Assembly: GCA_001936135.1 (NCBI GenBank)
Contig: CP012812.1
Span: 558,001 to 622,000, forward strand
Direction: 5' to 3'
DNA length: 64,000 nucleotides
DNA from: Saccharomycopsis fibuligera x Saccharomycopsis cf. fibuligera
Taxonomy: Eukaryota; Ascomycota; Saccharomycetes; Ascoideales; Saccharomycopsidaceae
The notes under the pieces were generated by a model, which had not been told where the DNA came from, made no database searches, and saw only the letters and a list, made by a program, of their open reading frames with translations. The translations under genes and the position numbers were made by a program. This document shows positions 50,484 through 63,914 of this stretch, one piece after another (position 1 is the first letter of the stretch; each line of letters opens with the position of its first letter).

Positions 50484-52187
50484 ATGTCCAGTACAACTGA
50501 AGGATATCGTCAAATTATAATAGAGGCAGACGCTGGGGTACCTGGCGTCCCAGCGTAAGTTCTTCCTTTGGCAAATTAACGCCTCGCATGTCCCACCGGA
50601 GTACGCCAACACTAACATTATACTTAGAAAACCTTTGGTTGATAAAATCAGAGATATTCTTAGGCTAATTGAAAACTCGTTACTTAACGATGATGTCCTT
50701 GGTGTCGAGCTAGTGGCTAAAAAACCATGTTCATCCACGTATGTTAATTCAATCTCTAAGCGCCCAGTATGACATCTATAGTACTAATGACAAAACAAAG
50801 ATCGAAATTGAAAAAAAGACCATTTGAACTTCCATACATCAGAAGTTCCGCGAAATTTCCAGAAACAAAGAAGAATGAGGCTAGAAGATTCGGTAAGCAT
50901 TTCTGAGGGATTTGTGTGACGATTACCTTAAATATTTTACTAACCGCCAATTTGTAGTAATGATTGTACAAGTTTTAAAAATAATTTATGTCAATCTTTC
51001 AAATAGCAAAATGATAACCAAGAGAGACTTGTTCTATCAAGATACCTTGCTATTTTCAGGAAAACAAGAAAATGCGAATGCCCTTGTTGACATGCTAGCG
51101 TTTAGTTTTGATGTGGAAACATATGAGCTAGGTATTGTGAGTAATACCCAACTTCTGAAATTAGTGGCGTAAACCAGTAGTTGAAATATTAACTTAACCA
51201 ACGTGTAGATTGGCGCTAAAAAAGGATTGATGTACGGTGATATAACAATAGCCCATGGGAATGGGAAAAAGACACATATAAAGAAACAAAATGGTGCAAC
51301 ATTAATCCCTTTACTAATGAACAACCACAGAGTAGAAATTGATTGCACTATTAAGAACATTATTGTGGTTGAAAAAGAGGTAAGTGATTTAATTTTCCAA
51401 TGCTACAACAAATCTGGAACTAACAATCAAGGCTATTTTCCAATTATTATGCAATGAGCATCATCCTTTTAGTATAATTGTAACAGGAAAAGGATATCCA
51501 GATAGGGCAACACAAGTATTCATGAGCAAACTTTCTGCATCTTTAGAAAATATTCCTTCTTCGCGGCGTCCACGCATATATGGTGTCGCTGATAGTGATC
51601 CACATGGAATCAATATTTTGATGCAATATAGGTTTGGCCACATTGCCAATTCAAGAGGCAGAATTAACAGCTGTAAAGATCTAGTGTATTTGGGGGTCCA
51701 TATCAATGAATACTTTGAAGGCTGGCTTGATATAAAAGCAAGTGATATTATTCTAGCTGGGAATCTTCTACAAAGATTATGCAACGAGTTTGAGTATGAA
51801 TCAAAAAACCCTACAGTGTCACCAGACAGTTCTTTCAACTCTCCATTTAATGATTCCAACAACACAATCGTCAGTAGCTACGGAAGTACCGCATCCAGTA
51901 CTCAAAATTCTTTTGCACTGTCTCAAGAAACTGTCGTTGATGAACACATAGGATCTTTGCAGTCTTCCGTTGAGACTACTATTGCTTTCAAACGAGAGTT
52001 ACAACGCCAATTATTTTTTGCGAAGAAATGCGAAATGAATGTGATTGCGGAGGAAGGAAGCAGTTTATCAAATAAATTGTACATTGACAAAGAGGAAGGA
52101 TGTCAAACCGGCAACAGTGGCTCAGAAAGTAGTATTTCCAAATACCTCAACAGGAAACTACACGCTGTCAATAGCCGGGTCTGCTAG
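50484..52187 (+). CDS. SPO11: Meiotic double-strand-break protein SPO11, six exons
   Basis: Topoisomerase VI A-like transesterase that makes meiotic double-strand breaks. I reconstruct exons 50484-50554, 50628-50738, 50801-50892, 50958-51136, 51209-51379 and 51432-52187, giving 1380 nt and 459 aa with every junction in phase. The catalytic tyrosine is Y118 in TKRDLFYQD (aligned with the active Tyr of yeast Spo11). The Toprim glutamate is E206 in VVEKEAIF across junction 5, and the metal-binding pair D262/D264 is in GVADSDPHGINI. Other matches are GAKKGLMYGD, IIVTGKGYPD and a C-terminal RQLFFAKKCEMN block. A Ser/Asn-rich insert precedes that block. All catalytic residues are intact, implying a working enzyme. 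Confidence 0.92.
50555..50627 (+). other. SPO11 intron 1
   Basis: Seventy-three bases, GTAAGT at the 5' end, branch CACTAAC at 50610-50616, TAG at the 3' end. The joined codon GC|A restores the frame into PLVDKIRDILRLIENSL. Confidence 0.85.
50739..50800 (+). other. SPO11 intron 2
   Basis: Sixty-two bases, GTATGT at the 5' end, branch TACTAAT at 50782-50788, AAG at the 3' end. The phase fits (AC|A). A nearer CAG at 50765-50767 would give a 29-base intron without a branch site, so it was not chosen. Confidence 0.7.
50893..50957 (+). other. SPO11 intron 3
   Basis: Sixty-five bases, GTAAGC at the 5' end, consensus branch TACTAAC at 50938-50944, TAG at the 3' end. Splicing joins ARRF to VMIVQVLKI as in other Spo11 proteins. 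Confidence 0.9.
51137..51208 (+). other. SPO11 intron 4
   Basis: Seventy-two bases, GTGAGT at the 5' end, likely branch ACTTAAC at 51192-51198, TAG at the 3' end. Splicing restores LGIIGAKKGLMYGD, aligned with the conserved Spo11 core. Confidence 0.85.
51380..51431 (+). other. SPO11 intron 5
   Basis: Fifty-two bases, GTAAGT at the 5' end, branch AACTAAC at 51418-51424, AAG at the 3' end. Splicing restores VVEKEAIFQLL, containing the Toprim glutamate. Confidence 0.85.
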
Positions 52188-52635
52188 CATGTTGGAAGAC
52201 ACCAAAAAGCAGACGGGCACAACACAGACATGTCGGAAGACCGCGTCAAATTGCAGATCTATGCGTCAGTTTCAAGAAAAAACATATACACGTGATTAGA
52301 TTTGTTGTCTATTTTTTTTTCCTTGTAAATTTTTGAACACTCTGTTTGAGTTTTTTCTCGACTTTTTTCTTGACTTCGTTGTGGACAGCGACTGGTTGCT
52401 TTGATCTCAAAACAAATCGCCAACTGAAGTTGTTACCGCACATAGACACAAACAAGCCCCTCAAGCAATCTATTAATCAGAGTCCCTAACGCTCCGGCTA
52501 TAGAAAAACATTAGACATAGATATCATTTTGTTTTCAACTAGAGAAGGCTATTCTCTTTTCAGATCAGATCATACTAAAAACACACATTCAAAACCAAAT
52601 AGTGACATCCAAGACAATATTGTGACATAACCAAA
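52188..52635. promoter_or_regulatory. SPO11-ERP2 spacer
   Basis: A spacer of 448 bases between co-oriented genes, with the SPO11 3' UTR on the left and the ERP2 promoter and leader on the right. No distinct element recognised. Confidence 0.45.
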
Positions 52636-53283
52636 ATGGCCAAGTTCAATACTATCACCGCACTCATAACATCTTTGATGGCGTTTTATATCCAAACGGC
52701 AGCCGCCGTTACGTACACTTCAATGTCCATTAATGTTCCTGCATTTGCTAGAGAATGCCTTTATTTCAGAATGGATTCCGAGGAAGACTCAATTTTAGTG
52801 AACTTCCAAGTCTTGACTGGCGGAAACTTTGAGATTGATTTCGAAATAACTGCTCCAAATGGTGACAAAGTGATCACTGCAAATGACAAAAGATATGCTG
52901 ACTACTTGGTTAGATCGTTTGGTTTTGGTGAATATTCTTTCTGTTTCTCTAACAGAGTGTCTACTGTTACACCAAAGAAGGTCGAATTCTCCATTGAATT
53001 AGAGAAAGACGTTGACTACTATAACGAGCAAGAGACTAAAACCAATAAGGACGAAGTGTTGAGTGAAAATGCTATCAGCGAAATTGGTAGAAACTTTGAC
53101 CAAATGAGAAAAATGTTAGACTATTTGAGAGCTAGAGAATGGAGAAACATGTCTACTGTTAAGTCTACTGAGTCAAGAATCTACTGGTTGGGATTGCTTT
53201 CTTCTCTTGCCATGATTGCCTTGGGTGTTGCACAAGCATCCCTTGTCCAGTTTATGTTTTCTGGTCCGAGAAGTTTGGTTTAA
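52636..53283 (+). CDS. ERP2: p24-family ER-Golgi cargo receptor, ERP2/ERP4 type
   Basis: Type I membrane protein of the p24 family that cycles between ER and Golgi in COPII/COPI vesicles and helps sort secretory cargo such as GPI-anchored proteins. The 215-aa protein has a cleavable signal peptide (about 1-24), a GOLD domain starting SINVPAFARECLYF and including QVLTGGNFEIDFEITAPNG and FCFSNRVSTV with the paired cysteines, a coiled-coil stretch ending LDYLRAREWRNMSTVKSTESR, a membrane span (about 186-207), and a very short cytosolic tail FMFSGPRSLV. The block LRAREWRNMSTV is close to S. cerevisiae Erp2. ERP2 and ERP4 are hard to separate by eye. Lengths and start agree with the family. Confidence 0.92.
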   Translation: MAKFNTITALITSLMAFYIQTAAAVTYTSMSINVPAFARECLYFRMDSEEDSILVNFQVLTGGNFEIDFEITAPNGDKVITANDKRYADYLVRSFGFGEYSFCFSNRVSTVTPKKVEFSIELEKDVDYYNEQETKTNKDEVLSENAISEIGRNFDQMRKMLDYLRAREWRNMSTVKSTESRIYWLGLLSSLAMIALGVAQASLVQFMFSGPRSLV

Positions 53284-55424
53284 ACTTGAAACAATGGGTC
53301 AAAACTTTCTTTTACAAATACCTTACAAAATATTCATTGACATTGAAGAAAAAAAACTTACAAAACCCCAAAAAAATCATCTGCATTTAGAAAGAGACAG
53401 ACAATACGGGATGGTATCTAGAGGCTTGGTACCAATTTATTGTAGCGGCTGAAGCTGAAGTTGCTATGTGTTACAGTAGTTTCCGATTTTGGCGTATCTT
53501 TAATCTACTTTTTATTACCTTTTTTTTTTTGCAACTTGTTGACTTTTGTCAAAACTAGTCAGTCAAGGCATCATCTTTTTCTTTTTCTTTTTTTTTTTTG
53601 TGTACAGTTACATTTGCCTTACATTTCAGTTTCATGTTGTATTTTTATTGTATCCTTTTATTTCGTCTAGACGATGAGCCTCAGAACTCGACAATTATAT
53701 TTTTTTTTGCTATTATCAATGTATTTGTAATTTTTTTTTTTTTTTGCCTAATAATACTTGAAAACATTATCGCAGGCGATAGAGGTCTTCGCCAAGGTAA
53801 TAACTGAAAACTTTCAAGATCTACATTATTAGAAACCTGTGACGATCTTTGAAGTTTCAGACTAAGTTTTAGTTTTACGGAGCATTAGAAGACGTTTTAA
53901 GAAGAAAATGCGCTTAAAAGCATGTTCCATGCGGCGCGCGCATCATCATTGGTGCTTTTTATTTGTTTTCATTTTACATTTGTTTGTTCTCAAAATAACT
54001 AATATTTATGTATCAAAATCAAGACATGTCAGATAAAATGCTGGAATGGTTATGTTGACAACTCATAGTAAATTGTATAAATCTTGGAGAGAGGATATCC
54101 TATTACATAAAGACGAAGAATACATGCCCAACCACTATACAGTGGGACAATTTTAAAATATTTTCTTTAAATCAGCTGGACTCACTTCTAGAAGCAAAAC
54201 TGGTAATGCAGAGCGAGCGCTCGTGTTTTTGCTGACACAATATTGCACAGCTATAGCCTCTCTAAAGCCTATTCATTTCAAAGAACTTACAACATGAGTT
54301 TGTGTGTAAAGCCATTATGCATAAATATTTCAACTATTGAGACTCCTTGGATAAAGAAGGATCACTTATGGCTGTCTCTGTTTTAACTTATTTTCAAATT
54401 GAGCTTTTAAAAAGAGTAAAATTTGAATCATTTTATTTTTCTGGTTCTAATTTCGCTGTCTTCCGTTACAATTTAGATCTATCGCGATACATATTTTCGA
54501 CGGATATGTCATTTATGACGGATATGTTTATTAACTTTCAAGTAGAAGGAGATTCTTAAAGATCATTTACACTACACCGCAAAGCCCACTGGATGCGGTT
54601 GCTTGGAAAGAATGGTATCCTAAATGTGCTGTATATTCAGCAAATTTTTTGAAAAGATCAAAAAAATCCCCGATAGTTTTTATCTATTAGGAATTGAAGA
54701 ACTGTTTTGAGGTGTTTGGGATATTAAGGGTGTGTGAATCTTATGATATTTCGTTTAGTTATATATACTGCCTTGGTTTCCCAAATGCTTTTTCACTGTA
54801 GTTGCGGCACACTTCTTGAAGCTTTTGTGGTGCTTCTCTAAAGCTTTTGAGTAAACCATCAAAACTTAATACTCAATTGGTGTGGGCAATTTTTTTTTGC
54901 TAGCCGTAGAAGCAATCACGAAAGTGATATTTAGCCCGTGTAGTTGATGCGGGCTTCTCTGGCCTGAAATCTCCCTCGGCATCGAACCGAATCCTCATAT
55001 ATTATCGTGTATGTCAGCCTTTCCTTGCATGCAGACTGGATATCCAACAGCACTATAGTTTGGGAGAAAATCTGAAAAATTCAATTTGTAAAAATAGAGA
55101 AAAATGATTGTTGGCAATAGATTGTATTAATTGATTGGTGTCGTCATCGGCTAAGTTGTTTGTGTTCCAGTTGGTTATACATGCATCGGTAACACCCATA
55201 TGACTGATAACTTTTCTCCTCAAGGCTCGCGTAATACTTATACTGAACACTTATCAACTTCAAAAAACTCTTTCTCTGCAAATATGAGTCAAAGTTTGAA
55301 GATAAAAACATATGAATTAGGTTGTATTTCCCAGAAGCAAAAAAAAAAAAAACACAAGCACAAAAACAAGCGACAGAGAAGAGCCTAAAGACTTACATAT
55401 AAACCAACCTCATCATCATTAATC
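53284..55424. other. 2.1 kb gene-less stretch between ERP2 and the orphan ORF
   Basis: T-rich runs near 53520-53531, 53588-53600 and 53729-53744 follow ERP2. No reliable gene was found. A compact cluster of hairpins at 54903-54990 is the most structured part. The small ORF at 55200-55388 begins with an ATG but is Lys-rich through an A run and is not supported. Confidence 0.5.
54903..54990. ncRNA. Candidate structured RNA: nested hairpin cluster
   Basis: On the + strand an outer stem AGAAGC (54908-54913) / GCTTCT (54953-54958) encloses ATCAC-GAAA-GTGAT (54915-54928), a 5-bp hairpin capped by a GNRA tetraloop, and a second helix (AGCCCG / CGGGCT, 54933-54955, which partly competes with the outer stem). 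A further TCGG-CATCGAA-CCGA hairpin follows at 54976-54990. This density is unusual for AT-rich spacer DNA. I do not recognise an RNA family; the strand and existence of a transcript are unknown. Confidence 0.3.
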
Positions 55425-55871
55425 ATGACAATGTCTGGATCTTATTACTATCAGTCAATCCGACATTACAAACCAGCACCGGCAGTGGGACCTGCCCTTG
55501 GTAGAATAATCTCACGATACGAAAACCAACTGTGTCTAGTCAGAAAAATTTATGAGCGAGGAGTAATGAAACTTCTAAAACATCTTCATGAAGCCGTTTG
55601 TATGCATGTCATGCTTTCTATGGGAGCCGGGGGAATCTCAGATGAATATATGTGGAAGGATTTGTATCTTCGATACACAGTTTATCGGGCACAAAAAATT
55701 TGGAAGTGGGCATATAGTCGCTGTTTGAGGTTACCAGAATCAATCATTAGGGCGGAGTTGCTTAATGAGATTCATTTTCAGACTTCTGAGATTTTTCTTG
55801 TTTGTGAGCGACATGGGATCCCGTTTACTTACAAATATTGTCCTGAATTTCCTTCTGTTTGTGTTGTTTAG
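55425..55871 (+). CDS. Orphan ORF, 148 aa, unknown function
   Basis: I do not recognise this protein. It begins with an ATG (MTMSGSYYYQSIRHY) and has a balanced composition, with Tyr, Arg and Leu spread evenly, six cysteines, and Trp pairs (KIWKWAYSRCLRL). It appears mainly helical with no signal peptide or membrane span: RIISRYENQLCLVRKIYERGVMKLLKHLHEAVCMH reads like an amphipathic helix pair. It lacks the low-complexity character of spurious frames in this region. It stands alone between long spacers. It may be a lineage-specific gene, a fast-evolving short gene, or an exon of a larger spliced gene. Confidence 0.5.
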   Translation: MTMSGSYYYQSIRHYKPAPAVGPALGRIISRYENQLCLVRKIYERGVMKLLKHLHEAVCMHVMLSMGAGGISDEYMWKDLYLRYTVYRAQKIWKWAYSRCLRLPESIIRAELLNEIHFQTSEIFLVCERHGIPFTYKYCPEFPSVCVV

Positions 55872-56439
55872 GACAAAATCAAAGGCCTAATTTTGAAAGC
55901 TTCATAGCAGCAGAATGAATTATATTTCCAAAAATTTGATGTTGTAAATCTAAAGTTGCATTTGTCATTTTCCCTTGCGGGGAGGGGTATAAATTGTTCA
56001 ACATGAGCCAACCTGCAAAATTTTTGAGATCGCAATTTACTAAACCTAAATCAAAGTACTAATTTTCTAGCTCCCATATGTATATTAGCTTTTTATTCAT
56101 TACAAAAAATTCCTAAAGATTCCTTAACCCTTATTGATGGGAACTTACAACATACATTGTCCGGAAGTACAGCATTTGTATTCCAAACCGACCTATTGTC
56201 TTACGGCTTGTTTTTACTGGTAAACAGAAATAACCAACCAAACGTGTATAAAAGAATAAAAACAAGGAACAAAACGCGTTGATGGTTGAACGGTTATACA
56301 ACGCTGAGAAATGCTGCAAAACGAAAAATGTATACAAGAAGATACTAATAATAATGACAATTAAAAATTACTGATGAAAAAATTAAACACTGGGAAATAC
56401 AAAAATTGAAAAAGAAAAAAAAAAAACTAAGAAAAAAGT
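55872..56439. other. Convergent spacer orphan ORF / mannosyltransferase C
   Basis: A spacer of 568 AT-rich bases containing presumed 3' UTRs of both genes, with an A-rich end near 56415-56425. One ACGCGT lies at 56274-56279 but on a 3' flank, so it is probably chance. Confidence 0.5.
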
Positions 56440-57915
56440 TCAATACAACCCCAATTCTTCTTCAGTCATGGAGTACCTTATCCAATGCGGATTACAGTTT
56501 TGGTCCTGAAGATGATCAAAAGGAGTAAACTTTCCTGCATCGCAACCACCACATTTGTCGCTAGTAGGACAATGATAGTATGGTGGATGATGATACCCAA
56601 TATCTCTGAACCAATGAATCTTAGACTTATCTTCAAACAAAGCAAGCCCCAAAGTATGTACAGGGGCATCACCCCATCTTTCATAATAAAAGCCCCCAGC
56701 TTCTTCCAAATGCTTAAACCAGTTACTGTATGCTTCACCACGGAAAAAATCCATGTTACCAATTTCAAAATTTGACCAGAAGTGGCAAGTAGAGTAACCT
56801 TTTGCAAGCTTAGCCTTATCTGGGAGTTGGTTATCGTTAAGAAGCCAATCGAAAGCTCCATTCTTGTTGACGTATTGCGGGAATTTCTTGATGAAGTCTA
56901 AAGTGGTTGGCCATAATGTAGGAATTGTTTCCGCAATTTCGTATAGCGTCGAGACAAAACCATAAGTCTTGCCATTATCTTCCATGAATTTGAAGACGTC
57001 ATAATCAATGTCGCAGAAATAATTAACGCTTGGTTCTACTCTCCAATACCATTTGAACTGTTGCATGTGTGGCACATTGTAAAAATTTCCGGAGTTGAAA
57101 CGACACATGTTTCTGTAAGATTTGAGTTTAGCATAAGGGAGATTTTGTTTAGCAAGTTTATTCATGCCTTGTCTCATTTTTTTCACATCAATATTACGCG
57201 GAACGTCCCACAAATCTGAAGGAATTTCAATAAAATAGACCTCAGCGTCAGTGGCTTGTCGTGTTCTGCGTTTGAATTCCTCAGTGAAGGGACGATTACT
57301 CATGAATGTCCAAGGATATCTAAACTTACTGTTGAAATGATCCTCCACTTGTTGCATCGACAGTAATAGACCCTCAAGTTCACTATTACGCACTAAAGAC
57401 ATTAATGTGGCATTAGCTCTTTGATAATTTTGTACTTCTGGACGTTGCAAGTTATCGACTCGTGGTTCATTGATTTTATGAAACATAACTTTATTGTACA
57501 ACGCATCATTTTTCTTGAGAATATCAGCAGGAGTAATTTCTTCGTGATACCTAAAATGCTTAAAATAGTTCATATTCAAACTTTGATCATCATCTTTGAA
57601 TAAAGATACCTCTTTGTAGTGTGGATCAACCTGCTTTTCCTTTGATAAATCGATATTGTAGGGGGATGGTGGGAAATACTGACCTTTTCCATTGACGGTA
57701 TTGTAGTACTCTTTGATCTTATCAACATTTTCTTTCCCCATTATGCCTTCATATTGTCTTTGAGTTAACGTTAGAAGAAAACTAACAAAAAGAATTGATA
57801 CAATGAGAAGCTTGATCGATCTTCTGCGGATCAATGACAAGAACACCAATTTGGTATTCGTTAGCACCGCTAGCGATTTGGTGGAAACTTTCTCCACTAT
57901 TGGAGAAATGTTCAT
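56440..57915 (-). CDS. KRE2/MNT1-family alpha-1,2-mannosyltransferase C (GT15)
   Basis: Third GT15 enzyme of the window, 491 aa, a Golgi type II membrane protein with signal anchor at about 37-52 (LLIVSILFVSFLLTLT) after an unusually long basic cytosolic segment. Motifs are FRYPWTFMSNRPF, MCRFNSGNFYNVP, WYWRVEPSVNYFCDIDYDVF, CHFWSNFEIGNMDFFR and GGFYYERWGDAPVH. It differs from copies A and B in the segment after the donor site (TLYEIAETIPTLWPTT rather than NVYD-x-P/E-TIR) and by a shorter Cys region (KCGGCDAGKF). It therefore looks like an older paralogue than the tandem pair. It lies downstream of PGI1 on the same strand. Confidence 0.93.
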   Translation of the reverse strand: MNISPIVEKVSTKSLAVLTNTKLVFLSLIRRRSIKLLIVSILFVSFLLTLTQRQYEGIMGKENVDKIKEYYNTVNGKGQYFPPSPYNIDLSKEKQVDPHYKEVSLFKDDDQSLNMNYFKHFRYHEEITPADILKKNDALYNKVMFHKINEPRVDNLQRPEVQNYQRANATLMSLVRNSELEGLLLSMQQVEDHFNSKFRYPWTFMSNRPFTEEFKRRTRQATDAEVYFIEIPSDLWDVPRNIDVKKMRQGMNKLAKQNLPYAKLKSYRNMCRFNSGNFYNVPHMQQFKWYWRVEPSVNYFCDIDYDVFKFMEDNGKTYGFVSTLYEIAETIPTLWPTTLDFIKKFPQYVNKNGAFDWLLNDNQLPDKAKLAKGYSTCHFWSNFEIGNMDFFRGEAYSNWFKHLEEAGGFYYERWGDAPVHTLGLALFEDKSKIHWFRDIGYHHPPYYHCPTSDKCGGCDAGKFTPFDHLQDQNCNPHWIRYSMTEEELGLY

Positions 57916-58681
57916 CGTTGCTGTTGTTGCTGTTGTCTTGACTTAGCCGCTAAACTAAAAAGCAACAAAAAATGAATGCCAGTATTTAATCTGTTTTCAA
58001 GAGTTGTAGTAATATCCAACCTAAACGGAGCTGACTTGATTTGATCCAACTTGATCTAGTATAATTTTTTTTCTTGCTACTAACGGAACTAATTTTTGTC
58101 TTGATTTTTCTGAATTTGAAAATTGGCTTTTTTTCCCGTTCGTTCGTAGCCGGCAATCAGTCGGCCCCAGCAGTGCACCTGGGCTATGATATATCGATGG
58201 AAGAGCGCAGTGTGTATTGTTCCTGGGCTTATTGTTCGGAGGGCTATTGTTTGTGCAAGTACATTACGTATCCTGTTGGTTGTTTACTGGCCAGAATTGC
58301 AAAGTTGCAGGCAAGGCTTTTGATTAGTTAAATAAAGTACTGCCCGCAGTTAACAATTGCTACTATTACAAGCCGCAATAAGCTACGCAGTACGTCCACG
58401 TTAGATCGCCACGCCCCAATATATATATATATATATTATGTATGCTTTTGATATAGTGCCACTGTTTGTGAACTTACACGGAGATTATTACAATTAGGAT
58501 TCACGGAAATGCTACATTATTGATATGGAAGATTCAATGAGATAAAGAAGGGATCATTGACACCGTAAAAACTTAGATTTGATAAGCTATAATTAGAAAA
58601 GAAAAAAAAAAATGAAAAATCGATTATTTGAAAACATAAGAGAAAACATTGGCAAGTGCTAATTATCAAGGATAACAAAAC
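57916..58681. promoter_or_regulatory. Mannosyltransferase C promoter and PGI1 3' flank
   Basis: A 766-base spacer containing a TA repeat (about 58421-58437) and an A run near 58601-58611 after PGI1. An 85-codon frame at 58074-58331 begins at a TTG only and is not supported as a gene. Confidence 0.5.
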
Positions 58682-61689
<3,008 letters not shown>

Positions 61690-63866
61690 TCATGCGCCAG
61701 CAGAATCCATACTGAGAATACTCAATTGATCATTAATCAACCCCTCTACCCTTTCTTTACCAAGCATCAACTTGTATAATCCTTCTCTAATATAATTCAC
61801 CACATTTTCACCATACTGATCAACAAATTCAATTCCGGCAAATTGGCTATAAATGTAGAATGAAGCCATAACAATCAACAATGGCACCCAGAAAAATAAC
61901 AACATCTTATCATTAGAAAATTTGGCAACCTTGTTCTTTTCACTAAAGTAGACATAATAATTGAACATATTTTCTTGTATTGAGCGATCAGTATTAGTAC
62001 TGCTACCATCTTGTTCGATTTCTTCGTCGTAGATCTCACCGCTTGTCACTGTGAAAGTTGCGTCCTGCGCCTCAACAACAGCAGCAGCAGCAGCAGCAGC
62101 AGAAGAAGTATTAGTAGCTGATTTATTAAGCAATTCAGATTGTTTCAATGTGGTTGGGTCACCATGCGGATACAAGTCATCATACTTTGGTAAATCATCT
62201 TCGATAGCAGCGGGATCTGGAGCAGCAGTAGGTGTTTCAACAACAGTTGCTTCATGCTTTGCTTGGCCATTGCTAGAAAAGTTGTTACGGCCGGCACGGT
62301 TGCGGTCATTATTATGATTATTGTATTCCTCATCTTCTTCATCATCAGCATTATCACTCTCACTTGGATCCATTAATAGATTTTCATCTGATCCATCATT
62401 AGTAATAATATTTGGTGAAACAGTTTCTTGATGTTGCTCAACAACCATGCGAGAAACATGATATCTAAGATCATCTTCTTCAAGACTAGAAAGCGACGAA
62501 ATAGAAGATGAACTAATCGATCTCAGAATTCCATAACCTGACTTGGCTAACGTATCATTATCGCTATCGCCATATGCTTTTCGGCTTTCCAACTCTCTAA
62601 TCAATGCTCTAATCTGCAAATTGTTGGAAACTTGAGATGGTGTTAATCCAAATCCATTCTTCACAGTAGTATTGGCCTTAGCTCTAAAAAGCATCTTAAT
62701 GATTTTGGCATGCCCTCCCAATGAGGCAAAATGCAATGGGGTAAAACCATTAGAGTCTTTGCAATTAACTCTAGCGCCACGGTTTATCAATGCACTAACC
62801 ACTTTAGGCAAGCCTTTGAAACATGCCAAATGCAACATTGTTTGTTTTTCCTTAGTGCAGATTTGCCAATTTGGTGAAGAAACAGCATTTGGCAAATCAC
62901 AAACACTAATCAACCTCAAGAGAAGATCTTCTTCTGCAGTGTCATAAAATGTCTTTAAAGTGTGTTCATTGATGTTGCCACTGCCGCCATTACTACCACC
63001 AGCAGCACTATTACCAACGCTGCCATTGTTAGTACTATTATTATTATTATTATTGTTATTGTTATTGTTATTGCTACCTCCATTGTTACCATCAAAAGAA
63101 TCATTTCCAACAATTCGTCTAGCAATATTTCTAGCATCTTCCAATTTACCATTCATCTTCAACCCAACAATCTGTAACGCTAATTCAATCAATTGTCTAT
63201 CAGTATCATCATTATACGTAAATATTTGGGAATGTTCATGTTTGCCAAATTGTTCGTTTAATTCAGTATTACCTTCCTCAGCTTCAAAAGAAACCAAAAC
63301 TTGCCCCGGTTTAGACGCTGGTGGCAAAAAAGTTACAATTGTACTTTCTGACCAACAGTGCGTGCCTAGGGCTTTAACATCACCAAATTTCACCTTGAGT
63401 CCAGGTCGGAAATTTATGCCCAATAGAGTGATTTCAATACCACCACGAATTGGACCTTCTGAAGGAATAACTTTTTGAATCATTGGCAAGTACGATGGTG
63501 CAAGCACTGAGCTTCCTGCGGGACTAGCCAATTGACTAGTAACATGGCTTGTAACTTGACTAGTCAATTGAACATTATTGTTGTTATTACTATGAGCATT
63601 GCCAAATCTTTGGTTATCAGCCTTGATGTAATTAGGCGATGAAAGAGACGTAAATGAAGTCAAAATTGCTGATGAATCGCCAGGAGATTTTGAAGTGTAT
63701 GCGGTAGATGAAGAAATAGCATTATCCGACAGAGGTGATAGTGAGTTTGGATCAAGCAACATTGAATGATTGTTGTATACATCGTTACCATTATGCCCAT
63801 TATTAATAAGTGGATTCACATCATTAGCTATTGAACCTCTACTGTTGATATTGTTTCTCATACTGA

Positions 63867-63914
<48 letters not shown>

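Noticed and set aside
50739-50767. Alternative SPO11 intron 2 ending at CAG 50765-50767
   Set aside because: It keeps phase, but the intron would be only 29 bases with no branch point; the 62-base version has TACTAAT.
54960-54992. T-arm-like sequence on the minus strand (possible tRNA)
   Set aside because: The T-stem and loop are good, but no matching acceptor strand or A box is found upstream, so it is not called as a tRNA.
56274-56279. ACGCGT (MCB) element
   Set aside because: It lies between two converging 3' ends, so a promoter role is unlikely.
58074-58331. 85-codon hydrophobic frame between mannosyltransferase C and PGI1
   Set aside because: It begins only at TTG and has no homology I recognise.
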